Shown here: positions 33,830 to 43,309 of the stretch, piece by piece | Position numbering within the stretch: the stretch's first letter is position 1 | How the letters are laid out: each line of letters starts with the position of its first letter | Assembly: GCA_947501355.1 (NCBI GenBank) | Contig: CANMVA010000003.1 | Span: 62,001-126,000, forward strand | Length of the DNA stretch: 64,000 nucleotides | Reading direction: 5' to 3' | Origin: an uncultured Paracoccaceae bacterium | Lineage (GTDB): Bacteria; Pseudomonadota; Alphaproteobacteria; Rhodobacterales; Rhodobacteraceae | Program-made: the position numbers and the translations under genes | The notes under the pieces: model-generated | What the model was told of the DNA's origin: nothing | What the model saw: the letters and a program-made list of their open reading frames with translations, nothing else | Databases searched by the model: none

Positions 33830-34957
33830 CTACAGGTAGTCTGCAAACTCCTTGGTCAAAAACTTGCCGACATTTTCGGCGGTATGTTTCTGGACTCTTT
33901 CCCGAAGCATCTGACCGACTCGAAGTCGCTCTTGGTCAGTACATTCAATTATTTTCTGTAGTGCACGGCGGAAGTCTGGTTGATCTGGATCCGCAAAATC
34001 GATTTCAGATTTGGGGTCCCAAAAAAATGGATAATCTCCCCCTAACTCCAATACCCTAGCGTGCCAACGAGGTGCTAATACTGGAACGCCCATGGCCATT
34101 GCTTCCAATATCTTTAAGGATCCAGCAAATGCACCAGACCGATGCTGATTATACCAAGTAAACGGGGTTTGGGCGAGCGCTCGAAGTGCCTCATCCTGAG
34201 CCACACGTTCCATTTTTTTTATGCTTGGCGGCAATGTGACTTTTTTACCGGCCCCAATGCACTGCGCTTCAACAGTTTTGCGAAGGTCCTTATTTCTCTC
34301 AAGCTCAAAGGCGAGCTGATGCGGAAAATTTGAAGCTCGAAGCGGTCCAAAATGCCTCATCGTTATCTTTGCCTTATCGGACGAAAGGCTCGAATAGAAC
34401 GACCGCAGTCTTTGAATGAAGCCTAACTTTTCCTTCTCATCTACGCTTTCGACAAGTGATACTGGATCGTTCTTGAGGTTAGCCAGCTGTGCATCCGAAG
34501 GAATTGACTTTACAACTTGAGGCATCAAGAGACATCTCTTTGGCGGCTTCATATCGATCGGATACATGCAATCAAAAAACTCATAATCCGCCGAAGTATA
34601 GTTAGCCAATCGATCGTTCCATGATGGCGTAATGCACGAAATCGCATCCGCCGCATCAAAGCATTCCTTATCATAAGGGCTCGCTGCATAAATCTTGGGA
34701 GAAGGAGCCTCTAGGAAAAACTCGCGGTTATTGCGCACATAAATTAGGTCATACTCGCCCGGTTTTGGCATAATGATTTTTCCATCTGCGCGCCCATACT
34801 CCTCTATTCCAGGCTCAAGAAGAACTCCGTTATAGTAAACGTCAAAAGGCACAGACATAGCCTTCATCAAGCCAATTTCATTTATCCGGTCCCCACTAAT
34901 TGGCGTGACATGCGCTAGATTGCCGATGAAATAAAAGAGGCGGGGCTTTGTAGGCAT
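33830..34957 (-). CDS. Glycosyltransferase, GT-B-like
   Basis: A 375-residue protein that looks like a GT-B glycosyltransferase. The N-terminal part reads RLFYFIGNLAHVTPISGDRI; the C-terminal part has RSGAFAGSLKILEAMAMGVP followed by VLAPRWHARVLELGGDYPFF, the usual donor-binding K-x-LEAMAxGVP pattern. An AAGGACC ribosome-binding site precedes the ATG. It lies 18 bp upstream of the GT2 gene and 27 bp downstream of another glycosyltransferase gene, so the three are likely one transcript. Acceptor and donor are unknown. Confidence 0.72.
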   Translation of the reverse strand: MPTKPRLFYFIGNLAHVTPISGDRINEIGLMKAMSVPFDVYYNGVLLEPGIEEYGRADGKIIMPKPGEYDLIYVRNNREFFLEAPSPKIYAASPYDKECFDAADAISCITPSWNDRLANYTSADYEFFDCMYPIDMKPPKRCLLMPQVVKSIPSDAQLANLKNDPVSLVESVDEKEKLGFIQRLRSFYSSLSSDKAKITMRHFGPLRASNFPHQLAFELERNKDLRKTVEAQCIGAGKKVTLPPSIKKMERVAQDEALRALAQTPFTWYNQHRSGAFAGSLKILEAMAMGVPVLAPRWHARVLELGGDYPFFWDPKSEIDFADPDQPDFRRALQKIIECTDQERLRVGQMLRERVQKHTAENVGKFLTKEFADYL

Positions 34958-34984
34958 TATAGGTCCTTAAGGCTTATCAATAGC

Positions 34985-36475
34985 CTAGCAATGTACATCG
35001 GCTAGGATAAAGTCGACGAAATCGTCTTTTGCTTGCTGTGAGAAATAGCGGGTCTGCGCAAGATGCATGGCACGAGAACTCGCTTCTTCAAACTCATCAT
35101 GGGTCGCAATGATCTGCGCGGCGGCTTCTTCCGGCGTCTCTATTGGTTCATACTCGGGATAGCTTTGTCGCGCACCTTCAAATTGCGCTACCATGGGCCA
35201 ATTGCGCACGATTGGAACGCATCCATGTGCCATTCCTTCGGCAACAGCTTCGTGGGAGCCCTCTCGCACAGATGCCGAAAAAATATAACCAACCTTTGCA
35301 AACCATTCTGCTTTTTCAGTGACAAACCCGTCAAGGCGGACCGCCTCTCCCAACATGTCGAGCATGTTCTTGAACTTTTCGACATAAGGCTTCTCGGCCG
35401 GAATATCCGGAAACCCGTTTCCCGCAAGATAAAGGTGCCATCGCCTATCGTGTTTCAATAAGACTTGTAGCGTCTGAAGGACAAAAACTGGGTCTTTTCC
35501 GACCGGAGCATACTTCATCATTCCAAGGGCAAAAGACCTATCGTCTTTCTTATGTTGCACAATTGGAGTCTCCGTAGGGCGGATATTTTGAAGCACAGTA
35601 GATCTGTCCCGCACACTTGGATCGTCGACGGGGTGGGTAAAGTAAATGTCGAGAATGTGCCCTGCTATGAAAATCATTTGATCTACACGGGCATGGTTCA
35701 GGAAAATTGGGTAATGGCTGAAAGCCTCATAACTGTGGCATCTAACAACTAGCTTTTTTGACCAATCTAGGCAGCGGCTAAACCATATCGCGCCAAATGT
35801 CGCCCAGTCATAAAGAACGATATCACACCAATTTATCGCATTAATGATATCGGGCGCCAGCTCTTCGAGAGCTTCATGAAACTCCTTTTCTGAATACTGG
35901 AAGGAACCTAGAGCGTACAGGGCAGTGTTGAGTTTTAACAGTTCCGCACCAGAGACCTCATTTCGCTTTTTCAAAGCATTGAAGAAATCTGTTGTGTCAA
36001 TGAGCTGTGTTTCGATCTCTTGGTCTTGCAGTGCTTCTTGAGGTGCGACGACAAAGTAGGGATTTCCTGTCAGTATTAATACTCGTAATGGGCGCTTGAT
36101 CGGTGGGACCCATTGGCGATCTTTTGGGCGCTTAACTCTCTTTCCGTAGTAGTGCTCATGTAATTCACCACCGTCTTGCAATGGTTCTTGATAAGCTTGG
36201 AGGTTAGAAAAGTGTCGCTTATAATACTGATCGTCTGTCAACAAAGGGTTTCGGGAGTGATGTCTCCAGACCCCTGTCTGAAGCCCCCTAATAACCTGAA
36301 CATACAGCTTGGCCGCAACCATACGGTTTGCCATAGTCACATTTTTCGAAAGCTTTGAAAGCCCAATGGCAGCAAGTGCCTGTTTAGGCTTACCTGAAGC
36401 AAAGGCTTTTTCAGCCCATGTTCGAGACCACTTCTTGAGTTTCTTCTCAAACTTTCTCTTCAAACGTCGACGCAA
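34985..36475 (-). CDS. Glycosyltransferase family 4-like protein
   Basis: A 496-residue protein. The first 60 residues are strongly basic and helical (MRRRLKRKFEKKLKKWSRTW), which may attach it to the membrane surface or reflect a TPR-like leader. The GT-B core follows: RVLILTGNPYFVVAPQEAL, LVVRCHSYEAFSHYP, YAPVGKDPVFVLQTLQVLL and the donor motif REGSHEAVAEGMAHGCVPIV. The frame opens with TTG at 36475 preceded by GGATAGAG; an ATG at 36334 is the alternative. It is the first gene of the three-glycosyltransferase series after galE. Confidence 0.75.
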   Translation of the reverse strand: MRRRLKRKFEKKLKKWSRTWAEKAFASGKPKQALAAIGLSKLSKNVTMANRMVAAKLYVQVIRGLQTGVWRHHSRNPLLTDDQYYKRHFSNLQAYQEPLQDGGELHEHYYGKRVKRPKDRQWVPPIKRPLRVLILTGNPYFVVAPQEALQDQEIETQLIDTTDFFNALKKRNEVSGAELLKLNTALYALGSFQYSEKEFHEALEELAPDIINAINWCDIVLYDWATFGAIWFSRCLDWSKKLVVRCHSYEAFSHYPIFLNHARVDQMIFIAGHILDIYFTHPVDDPSVRDRSTVLQNIRPTETPIVQHKKDDRSFALGMMKYAPVGKDPVFVLQTLQVLLKHDRRWHLYLAGNGFPDIPAEKPYVEKFKNMLDMLGEAVRLDGFVTEKAEWFAKVGYIFSASVREGSHEAVAEGMAHGCVPIVRNWPMVAQFEGARQSYPEYEPIETPEEAAAQIIATHDEFEEASSRAMHLAQTRYFSQQAKDDFVDFILADVHC

Positions 36476-36517
36476 TCTCTATCCTCTAGGTCGGCTACAA
36501 AAAACTGAATACTTCGT

Positions 36518-37534
36518 TCAGCGTTTACAAAACGCATGCCAATGGCTCTCACACATCTCAGGAAGGGCTTTATGTGCTGACCAACCAAATAGAGATTGCG
36601 CGCGTGATGGATCGGCCCAGCAAGCTGCAACATCACCCCGCCTGCGATCCAACACGTCTCGTGGCGCGTTCTGCCCTGTCACCTTCTGCCAGCAATCCAA
36701 TACCTCCAGAACGGAATATGCAGTTCCGGTACCAAGATTGACGCACATATGCTGTCTCTCGAGTGCGGCTTCCAAAAAGCTCAGAGCCTTGACATGACCA
36801 AGCGCAAGATCCTCAACATGAATGAAGTCTCGCATTCCGGTTCCATCTGGAGTTTCAAAATCATCCCCATAGATCGGGACCGCCTTGCTACCTTCTGCAA
36901 AGATCTCAGCGACCCTTGGAAATAGGTTTCCAGGGATGCCACGGGGATTCTCTCCGATCAAGCCAGACGGATGAGCACCAACCGGATTGAAGTACCTCAA
37001 GCTAACCGACTTTTTGAGGTGGCCTGCCATATCTTGATCAGCAACAATTTGCTCTATCATGAGCTTTGAGTGACCATAAGGATTAAGGGGCCCAACCGGG
37101 TGGTTTTCATCAATAGGCAGGTATTGCGGGCGCCCGTACACAGTTGCAGAACTGGAAAAGATTAGCGTCCCACACTTAGCCTCTTGCATCGCAGCGAGCA
37201 CAGAGACGGCTCCCCCAACATTTACATCATAATAGGCGGCGGGCTCTTCAACACTCTCTGGAACAGACTTCAGACCTGCTAGTAAAATAACCGCTGCAAT
37301 ATCGTGGTTCTGAAAGACTGACGCCAAAAGGCTTCTATCGCGCATATCGCCGCGAACAAAATCAACCTTTTTCTCAGATATCTCTTCAATTGAGGCGATA
37401 ACACTGGCGTGGCTGTTACTCAGATCATCAAGAATTACGACGCTATAGCAACTCTTCAAAAGGCAGACGGCAACATGGCTGCCGATATACCCAGCACCAC
37501 CAACCAAGAGAATTTTTTTCTGCGCTGGCTGCAT
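36518..37534 (-). CDS. galE: UDP-glucose 4-epimerase
   Basis: A 338-residue short-chain dehydrogenase/reductase-type epimerase interconverting UDP-glucose and UDP-galactose (or the N-acetylated forms). The NAD motif is ILLVGGAGYIGSHVAVCLLK; the catalytic Ser and YGHSK motif follow IFSSSATVYGRPQYLPIDEN; then SVSLRYFNPVGAHPSG and MRDFIHVEDLALGHVKAL. The length and motif order fit GalE well. It provides a galactose-type donor for the glycosyltransferases downstream. The gene has its own upstream gap of 141 bp shared with the divergent acyltransferase. Confidence 0.93.
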   Translation of the reverse strand: MQPAQKKILLVGGAGYIGSHVAVCLLKSCYSVVILDDLSNSHASVIASIEEISEKKVDFVRGDMRDRSLLASVFQNHDIAAVILLAGLKSVPESVEEPAAYYDVNVGGAVSVLAAMQEAKCGTLIFSSSATVYGRPQYLPIDENHPVGPLNPYGHSKLMIEQIVADQDMAGHLKKSVSLRYFNPVGAHPSGLIGENPRGIPGNLFPRVAEIFAEGSKAVPIYGDDFETPDGTGMRDFIHVEDLALGHVKALSFLEAALERQHMCVNLGTGTAYSVLEVLDCWQKVTGQNAPRDVLDRRRGDVAACWADPSRAQSLFGWSAHKALPEMCESHWHAFCKR

Positions 37535-37675
37535 TCGTTAACTCAGATGTGACTTCCGAAGTGTGCATACTTTTAAATTGCGAAAGCCTAAAGTGATTTT
37601 AGTGGTATCTTAAAAAGACAGAAAATACTGTTTCGTCCGAAACGCACCAAAAAGATTCAATTTCCGAGGAAAGCT

Positions 37676-38593
37676 TTGTTTACCTTCAACAAAATCTCAA
37701 TCTCGGAGGTTCTGGAACGGATAGCACCAACCGAGACAAAGCTCTTACGCGATGGCGAAATCTGTTTTGTCGGAAAAATTCCGCTCCCTCTGAAGGATCG
37801 TCTCTGCGCTTGTTCGACAGAGGCACAAATAAAAGAGGCGAATTCCGAGGCAGATGTCGCAGGCATTATAACTACGCCTGATCTCTGCGCAGCGGTCGCT
37901 ATAGAAAAGGCTCTGGTGCAAAGTGCATATCCACTAAGAACCATGTTTCAGGTCCATGACCACATCTCAAGATTGCAGGGATTTCAGTGGGAAGACTTTG
38001 ATACGGAAATAGCTGAAAATGTTCACATACACTCCTCTGCTGTCGTTGCAGAGAAGAACGTTCGCATTGGCGCCGGTTCAACCATAGGACCGAACAGCGT
38101 CGTAAAAGAGCGCACAATCATTGGCGAGAACAGCCACCTCGACGCCGGTGTCCTTGCAGGGGTAGAAGCTTTCGACCTCGATAAGACAAGCACGCCGGAA
38201 ATGCTTTTGCATCAGAGCGGTGGTGTCAAAATTGGAAATAATGTCGAAATTCTATCCGGATGCACGATTGTACGCTCGACATTTGGAGGCTTCACAAAGC
38301 TTGGAAACCGAACAAAACTCGATTGTCAGGTTCATGTGGCCCATGACTGTATCTTGGGCGAGCTTGTGGTCGCTGCAGCGTGCGCACTTTTTTGTGGAAG
38401 GGTGACCGTTGAAGACAATGTATTCATCGGACCCAACGCTACAATCCGCAATGGGGCATTAGTGAAGACCGGGTCATTTGTTTCTATGGGTGCGGTCGTT
38501 ATTGCTGACGTTCCTGAAAACACCAAAGTGTCCGGAAACTACGCCATCGAACACAAAAAATGGCTAAGATTTCTTCGGCAAGCGACCAAGTGA
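37676..38593 (+). CDS. LpxD-like left-handed beta-helix acyltransferase
   Basis: A 305-residue protein with an N-terminal nucleotide-binding-like domain (residues 1-110) and a C-terminal hexapeptide-repeat helix from about residue 118: HIHSSAVVAEKNVRIGAGST, IGPNSVVKERTIIGENSHLD, and later VHVAHDCILGELVVAAACAL with a His in the place of the LpxD catalytic base. It is shorter than typical LpxD (about 340) and is outside the lipid A locus, so it is probably a paralogue acylating a UDP-amino-sugar of the surface glycan. The start is TTG at 37676, with GAGGAAA upstream. Confidence 0.75.
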   Translation: MFTFNKISISEVLERIAPTETKLLRDGEICFVGKIPLPLKDRLCACSTEAQIKEANSEADVAGIITTPDLCAAVAIEKALVQSAYPLRTMFQVHDHISRLQGFQWEDFDTEIAENVHIHSSAVVAEKNVRIGAGSTIGPNSVVKERTIIGENSHLDAGVLAGVEAFDLDKTSTPEMLLHQSGGVKIGNNVEILSGCTIVRSTFGGFTKLGNRTKLDCQVHVAHDCILGELVVAAACALFCGRVTVEDNVFIGPNATIRNGALVKTGSFVSMGAVVIADVPENTKVSGNYAIEHKKWLRFLRQATK

Positions 38594-38598
38594 AGGGG

Positions 38599-40122
38599 TC
38601 AACATAGTAATTCGGCGTAAAGAGTATGAAGATTTTTCGTTTGCGCTGACCAACTGTATTTGGTGCTTAGAAGGTCGTCTGTACGATCCGAAATCCATGT
38701 ATCGCGATCACCGCTTAGGAAACGTTCAATCCCGCTTTTAATACCATCAGCGGACGTATGGTCCATTACCAAGCCTATATCCAATTCTTCGACAAAGGCT
38801 CGCATATCAGGCAGATCTGAAATCAATATCGGCAATTTCGCGGCAGCAGCTTCAAAGAGTTTGTTGGGCATTGCCATCTGGTAGCTTAGTGACACGCCTT
38901 GGATCGGGATAATGGCAGCACTTGCAGAGGCAATCGTTCCGACAACATGATCGTGCGGAACACTGTCGAACATATGCACTCGATCCAAAATCCCCTTAGC
39001 CTTTGCGTGCTGAAGGAGCCAGTTATCATCCCGGGCATGTCGCGGTCCCAGTGTCGCTAAATGGCACTTTGGCAGTTGCGAGATCGCTTCAATGACCTTG
39101 TCCAATCCACGATGCTCTCTCTGAATTCCTCCAGTGTAGACCAGAAGGGGAACATCCTCTTCCAATCCAGCCATGCTGCGAACGTCAAGTTTCCGGGCGA
39201 CCGCCTCTTCAGGAGTCAACTCGACTACAGGAGCATTCATAACAACGGTTGGAAAAGACCCTTTATATCGGTTTGCATAGAAACGCGCCGCACCATCAGA
39301 TACCGTGATTAACGCGTCTACATGATCTAGACAGTCCCGTTCCAAGCGATCGACAATGTCTCGGCCCGCCGGCCCAACATTAGTGGCACGTTCAGTCTCC
39401 AATTCGTGCGCGTCATAAATCAGTTTTGCACCATATTGTTTCGCAAGAACAACCCCTGCGGGAAGTGTGAAAATGTCGTGAGCATGTACAATGTCTGGCA
39501 CACCCTCAAATTCTTGCCGCAGGAAATTTGCAGCAAAAACAAGTGATTTGAGCTGGTAGAGATTCCAGAAGGCTTGGTTTGCTTCCTTGACTTCTTTTGC
39601 GATACGCTGATGTCGAGAAGTGAGGCTCTCATTAAGGATACTTAATCTAGCAGACTTCCGAATTGAAGGAGCTAGTTTCGCTTTTACCTTTAAACCCCAC
39701 CACGCTGTAAGATGTTCGAGCTTTAATCGCTTTCTCTTTTTCCCCAAGTGGCTCTTGTAGTGTTCGCGATAAAGTCTCGGGTCCTCAAGCAACACTGAGA
39801 TATCACTTGGAAGCCTACGCAGTTCTCGCAGATTTTCTGTATGGTTTGCGAGGCGCCTAAATTCCATCTCCGCAACTTTTCTCGCCCTAGTCAAATAGTC
39901 AAAATTCTGAAAATCATCATGCGAGATAAGGCTAAGATCCTTCCACTCAAATCGATTAATTTTTACGTCTTCAAACTCGGTGTGTTTCGAAAAACCTGAC
40001 GGACGATCACAAAAAACTGTGACGTTGTATTTGGCAGCCAATGAGACTGCCTCCTTGATTACCCGAGCATCTCCGAGAGCCTCATGATAATTTAAAGACC
40101 AAACGTTTGGACGTGATTTCAT
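38599..40122 (-). CDS. Glycosyltransferase family 4 protein
   Basis: A 507-residue GT-B glycosyltransferase: DIVHAHDIFTLPAGVVLAKQ, LIYDAHELETERATNVGP, PLLVYTGGIQREHRGLDKVI and MPNKLFEAAAAKLPILISDL are the recognisable strings. The stretch at about residues 85-190 is an unusual charged, helical insertion rich in Lys/Arg. The gene is convergent with the LpxD-like gene, separated by 5 bp, and is the last clear member of the polysaccharide island; after a 203-bp gap without a convincing gene the GC-rich mrp operon begins. Confidence 0.82.
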   Translation of the reverse strand: MKSRPNVWSLNYHEALGDARVIKEAVSLAAKYNVTVFCDRPSGFSKHTEFEDVKINRFEWKDLSLISHDDFQNFDYLTRARKVAEMEFRRLANHTENLRELRRLPSDISVLLEDPRLYREHYKSHLGKKRKRLKLEHLTAWWGLKVKAKLAPSIRKSARLSILNESLTSRHQRIAKEVKEANQAFWNLYQLKSLVFAANFLRQEFEGVPDIVHAHDIFTLPAGVVLAKQYGAKLIYDAHELETERATNVGPAGRDIVDRLERDCLDHVDALITVSDGAARFYANRYKGSFPTVVMNAPVVELTPEEAVARKLDVRSMAGLEEDVPLLVYTGGIQREHRGLDKVIEAISQLPKCHLATLGPRHARDDNWLLQHAKAKGILDRVHMFDSVPHDHVVGTIASASAAIIPIQGVSLSYQMAMPNKLFEAAAAKLPILISDLPDMRAFVEELDIGLVMDHTSADGIKSGIERFLSGDRDTWISDRTDDLLSTKYSWSAQTKNLHTLYAELLC

Positions 40123-40325
40123 TCGTTGCTCTTAATCTGCTGGACGGAAACAGACTATCAAAAAGTGGCCCAGCAATGACGAGGGTGTCATACTGTGGAG
40201 TCTTCAACAAAGCCACCAAGAAATCGTCGCAGTAAAACGACGTTATGAAGCCAGACCGGAAGTGACCTGACAAAGCAAAGTTTGATGCTTGGATATACTT
40301 GACGCCTGAAACTGCTCGGAGAAGC

Positions 40326-40625
40326 TCACTCTTTCCCCGTCCACATCTTGACCCCCGTCCGCACCGCAGCCCTGCCGATCATATGTGCCGCTACGGGGGC
40401 GGTCAGCAGCAGGAACAATACCAAAGCGATCAGCAGAAATGTCACGCTGAGGTCCCAGAACCACATTGCAGCACCCAGCATCACCAGACCTGCGGACAAC
40501 GTGCCTGCTTTTGTCGACGCATGCATGCGCACCAGCACATCCGGCAAGCGCACTACGCCCAAAGCGGCGATGACGGCGAAGAAACTGCCCAACAACACCA
40601 ACCCGCTGATCGCATAATCCATCAT
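40326..40625 (-). CDS. mrpG: Na+/H+ antiporter subunit MrpG
   Basis: A 99-residue membrane protein with three hydrophobic segments. It has the MnhG/PhaG pattern ALGVVRLPDVLVRMHASTKA, GTLSAGLVMLGAAMWF and IALVLFLLLTAPVAAHMIGR. It is the last gene of the mrpABCDEFG operon; its ATG overlaps the mrpF stop by 4 bp. Confidence 0.93.
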   Translation of the reverse strand: MMDYAISGLVLLGSFFAVIAALGVVRLPDVLVRMHASTKAGTLSAGLVMLGAAMWFWDLSVTFLLIALVLFLLLTAPVAAHMIGRAAVRTGVKMWTGKE

Positions 40626-40975
40626 GGCTCGGTCCCTCCGTTTTCGCTGATATCGCGGAATTCCTCTTCCAGATCGGTCAACTCATTATCGTCGCGGCGC
40701 GCCAGACGGCGCTCGGCGAACCGCGCCAGGGCGACAGTTGCCAGGAAACCGATCAGCGCCAGCACGATGGCCACGTCCAGAAACGCACGCTCGTCGGTGG
40801 CGATGGCGAACAAGCCACAAAAGACCACGATCAGGATCGTCATCATGTCGAGCGCCACCACGCGGTCGGGCAGTGTCGGGCCTTTCACCAGCCGGTAGAA
40901 GCCCAGGACAAGGGCCACGGCCATGGTTATGAACCCGATGCTGAGGCTGAGGTTGAGGAACTCTGCTCCGCTCAT
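40622..40975 (-). CDS. mrpF: Na+/H+ antiporter subunit MrpF
   Basis: A 117-residue membrane protein: VLGFYRLVKGPTLPDRVVAL, DMMTILIVVFCGLFAIATDE, RAFLDVAIVLALIGFLATVA. These are the MnhF/PhaF hallmarks. The C-terminal 35 residues are acidic and longer than in the smallest homologues. The ATG at 40975 overlaps the mrpE stop by 4 bp and is preferred to an upstream in-frame ATG at 40999. Confidence 0.93.
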   Translation of the reverse strand: MSGAEFLNLSLSIGFITMAVALVLGFYRLVKGPTLPDRVVALDMMTILIVVFCGLFAIATDERAFLDVAIVLALIGFLATVALARFAERRLARRDDNELTDLEEEFRDISENGGTEP

Positions 40976-41451
40976 GTCTCCAAGGCCTCCCGCACCCATT
41001 TCTCCATCGTGTTTTTCAGCTGCGCGACCACGGCATCAGGGTCATCGGCGAACATCGCATGCACAAACAGCGTCTTGCGATCCTCGCTCACATCGAGGCT
41101 GAGCGTGCCGGGGGTCAGCGAGATCAGGTTCGTGACCAGCAAGATGCCGGTGTCGCTTTTGATATCGAGCGGCATCTCGATGATGCCCGGACGGCTAAGC
41201 TGGGTCGGCGTGATGACGTCCCAGACTACGGCCAAAGACGACACGACAAGCTCATAGTGAAACATCACCACCAGCCGCGCCCAGTAATAGGCGCGCAGGA
41301 AATAGGCGCTGGGGCCGCCCAGCAAGGGTTGCAGCAGCCACAGCACCGCAAAGCCCAGCACAAAGCCCACGGCCAAGGTCGTCAGCGTGAAGTTCCCGGC
41401 CAACGCCGACCAGCTGATCGCAAGGATGAGGTTCAGCAGAAACAGGTTCAT
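40972..41451 (-). CDS. mrpE: Na+/H+ antiporter subunit MrpE
   Basis: A 159-residue subunit: LNLILAISWSALAGNFTLTT at the N-terminus, VLGFAVLWLLQPLLGGPSAY, then TQLSRPGIIEMPLDIKSDTG and LLVTNLISLTPGTLSLDVSE, the conserved MnhE/PhaE block. Two or three membrane segments lie in the first half with a cytosolic C-terminal domain. It overlaps neighbours by 4 bp on both sides. Confidence 0.93.
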   Translation of the reverse strand: MNLFLLNLILAISWSALAGNFTLTTLAVGFVLGFAVLWLLQPLLGGPSAYFLRAYYWARLVVMFHYELVVSSLAVVWDVITPTQLSRPGIIEMPLDIKSDTGILLVTNLISLTPGTLSLDVSEDRKTLFVHAMFADDPDAVVAQLKNTMEKWVREALET

Positions 41452-42947
41452 GACTGCTCTCCTAACACAGCTTCGATATAGGCCGCAGGGTTCAACAATT
41501 GCTCGGCCGAGCGTTCGGCAAACTGAACGAAGGGCTCCGGGTAGAAGCCGATGATGATCGTCAGCGTGGCCAGAAACGCGATGGGCAGCAGGTAGAACCA
41601 GCGCTGTTCCGGCGTCAGGATGCTCAGCTTGGGTTCAAGATCGTAGGGATGCGGCTCCCAGAAGGCTTGCGCCCAGATTTTTGTCATTGAATAGATCGTC
41701 AGCAAGCCAACGGCGAGGGCTACGCCTGCGATGAACCACATCTCGATATCAAGCGAGGCTTTCACGAGAATATACTTGGCCCAAAAGCCCGAAAGCGGCG
41801 GAAAGCCGGCCAGTGAAAAGGCCGGGATCAGGAAGAGCACGCCCAAAAGCGGCGCGGATTTGTAAAGCCCGCCGATCTCTTTCAACTCGGTCGAGCCTGT
41901 CAGCTTCTCAGCCACCCCGGCGATCAGGAACAGGTTTGCTTTCACAACGATATGGTGGACCAGGTAGAAGACCGCGCCGACGATGGCCAAGGGCGTAAAC
42001 AGCGCCAGACCAAGGATCATGTAGCCGATCTGGCTGACGATATGGAACGACAGGATCTTGCGGAAATCGGTTTGCGCCGCAGCCCCCAAAACGCCCGTCA
42101 CCATGGTGAAGCCTGCGACCCAAAGCAGGATCGTGTGGGTGTAGGCGATGTCATGGTCGAAGACCAAAGTGAACATGCGGATCAGCGCATAGACACCCAC
42201 TTTCGTCAGCAGACCGGCGAATACCGCAGAGACGCTGAAAGACGGGGTGTGATAGGCCGCTGGCAGCCAGAAGAACAGCGGGAAGACCGCCGCTTTGACA
42301 CCAAAAGCGATCATAAACATGACCGCAACGACGGTCAGAAGCCCTCGGTTTTCGACATCTTCCACCGCAAGGGACAGATCAGCAAGGTTCAGCGTGCCGG
42401 TCATGCCGTAAAGCAGGCCGATGCCCGACAGGAACAGGATCGTCGAAACGAGGTTCAGCGTCACATATTTGATGCCGCCGTCGATCTGCGCCTTCGACCC
42501 GCCAAGGATCAAGAGCCCGAAGGACGAGATCAGCATAACCTCGAACCACACATAAAGATTGAACAGATCGCCCGTCAGGAATGCGCCGCATACACCGGCC
42601 AACAGCACCTGGAACAGCGCGTGATAGCCAAGATATTCCTTACGGCGGTTGATCTCGGCCAGGGCATAGACCGATACGGCCAGACCGGTGATTGCCGTGA
42701 TGACCACCATCACTGCGCTCAACAGATCGGCGACCAGCGTGATCCCGAAAGGCGCGGGCCAATTGCCCATCTGCCCGGCGACAACACCGGCCTCAAGCAC
42801 GTTCGCCATCAGCACGGCGCTGGCGATCAGCAGCAGCGCACAGCCGCCCACGCTGACCCACGCCCCTGCCCGTTTCTCACGCAGCAAGAACGCCAGAACG
42901 GCGGTCAGAAAGGGCAGAATAATCGGTAGACTTAGCACCCAACTCAT
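41448..42947 (-). CDS. mrpD: Na+/H+ antiporter subunit MrpD
   Basis: A 499-residue proton-channel subunit homologous to NuoN/NuoM of complex I, with about 14 membrane segments. Recognisable are ALFQVLLAGVCGAFLTGDLF, NLYVWFEVMLISSFGLLILG with the conserved membrane Glu, FPLFFWLPAAYHTPSFSVSA with the Lys/His-containing helix before it, and SLAGFPPLSGFWAKYILVKA. Its place between MrpC and MrpE makes MrpD certain rather than a complex I subunit. Confidence 0.95.
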   Translation of the reverse strand: MSWVLSLPIILPFLTAVLAFLLREKRAGAWVSVGGCALLLIASAVLMANVLEAGVVAGQMGNWPAPFGITLVADLLSAVMVVITAITGLAVSVYALAEINRRKEYLGYHALFQVLLAGVCGAFLTGDLFNLYVWFEVMLISSFGLLILGGSKAQIDGGIKYVTLNLVSTILFLSGIGLLYGMTGTLNLADLSLAVEDVENRGLLTVVAVMFMIAFGVKAAVFPLFFWLPAAYHTPSFSVSAVFAGLLTKVGVYALIRMFTLVFDHDIAYTHTILLWVAGFTMVTGVLGAAAQTDFRKILSFHIVSQIGYMILGLALFTPLAIVGAVFYLVHHIVVKANLFLIAGVAEKLTGSTELKEIGGLYKSAPLLGVLFLIPAFSLAGFPPLSGFWAKYILVKASLDIEMWFIAGVALAVGLLTIYSMTKIWAQAFWEPHPYDLEPKLSILTPEQRWFYLLPIAFLATLTIIIGFYPEPFVQFAERSAEQLLNPAAYIEAVLGEQS

Positions 42948-43309
42948 TTGCCAGCGTCCTCGCGCGGCTCGGCGACCCGCATCTTGTCAGAGTTGAGCGT
43001 ACCCAACGTGGTAAACGCGCGGAACACCAGCACCAGCGCAAAGGCAAAAAGGCCAAAGCCGATCACGATCGCCGTCAGCACCAACGCTTGCGGCAAGGCA
43101 TTGGCCGCCCCTTCGACGGGGGCATAAGCCCCTTCTTCGATGAGCGGTGGCAGGCCTTGGGTCAGGCGCCCACCTACAAAAATGGTCAGGTTGGCTGCGT
43201 TTGAAATCAGGATCAGCCCGAAGATGAATCGCAACACATTGCGCGCCAGCATCAGATAGACGGCGGCTGCAACCAACACACCGATGGCGAGGGCCAGAAG
43301 CGTCTCCAT
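42944..43309 (-). CDS. mrpC: Na+/H+ antiporter subunit MrpC
   Basis: A 121-residue NuoK-like membrane subunit with three helices: LLALAIGVLVAAAVYLMLAR, FIFGLILISNAANLTIFVGG and PQALVLTAIVIGFGLFAFAL. The conserved LTAIVIG and NAANL motifs fit MnhC. Its ATG overlaps the mrpB stop by one base and its stop overlaps the mrpD start by 4 bp. Confidence 0.94.
   Translation of the reverse strand: METLLALAIGVLVAAAVYLMLARNVLRFIFGLILISNAANLTIFVGGRLTQGLPPLIEEGAYAPVEGAANALPQALVLTAIVIGFGLFAFALVLVFRAFTTLGTLNSDKMRVAEPREDAGK

Noticed and set aside
40082-40325. Small open frames between the last glycosyltransferase and mrpG
   Set aside because: Short, no ribosome-binding site and no motif; treated as non-coding gap at the island border.
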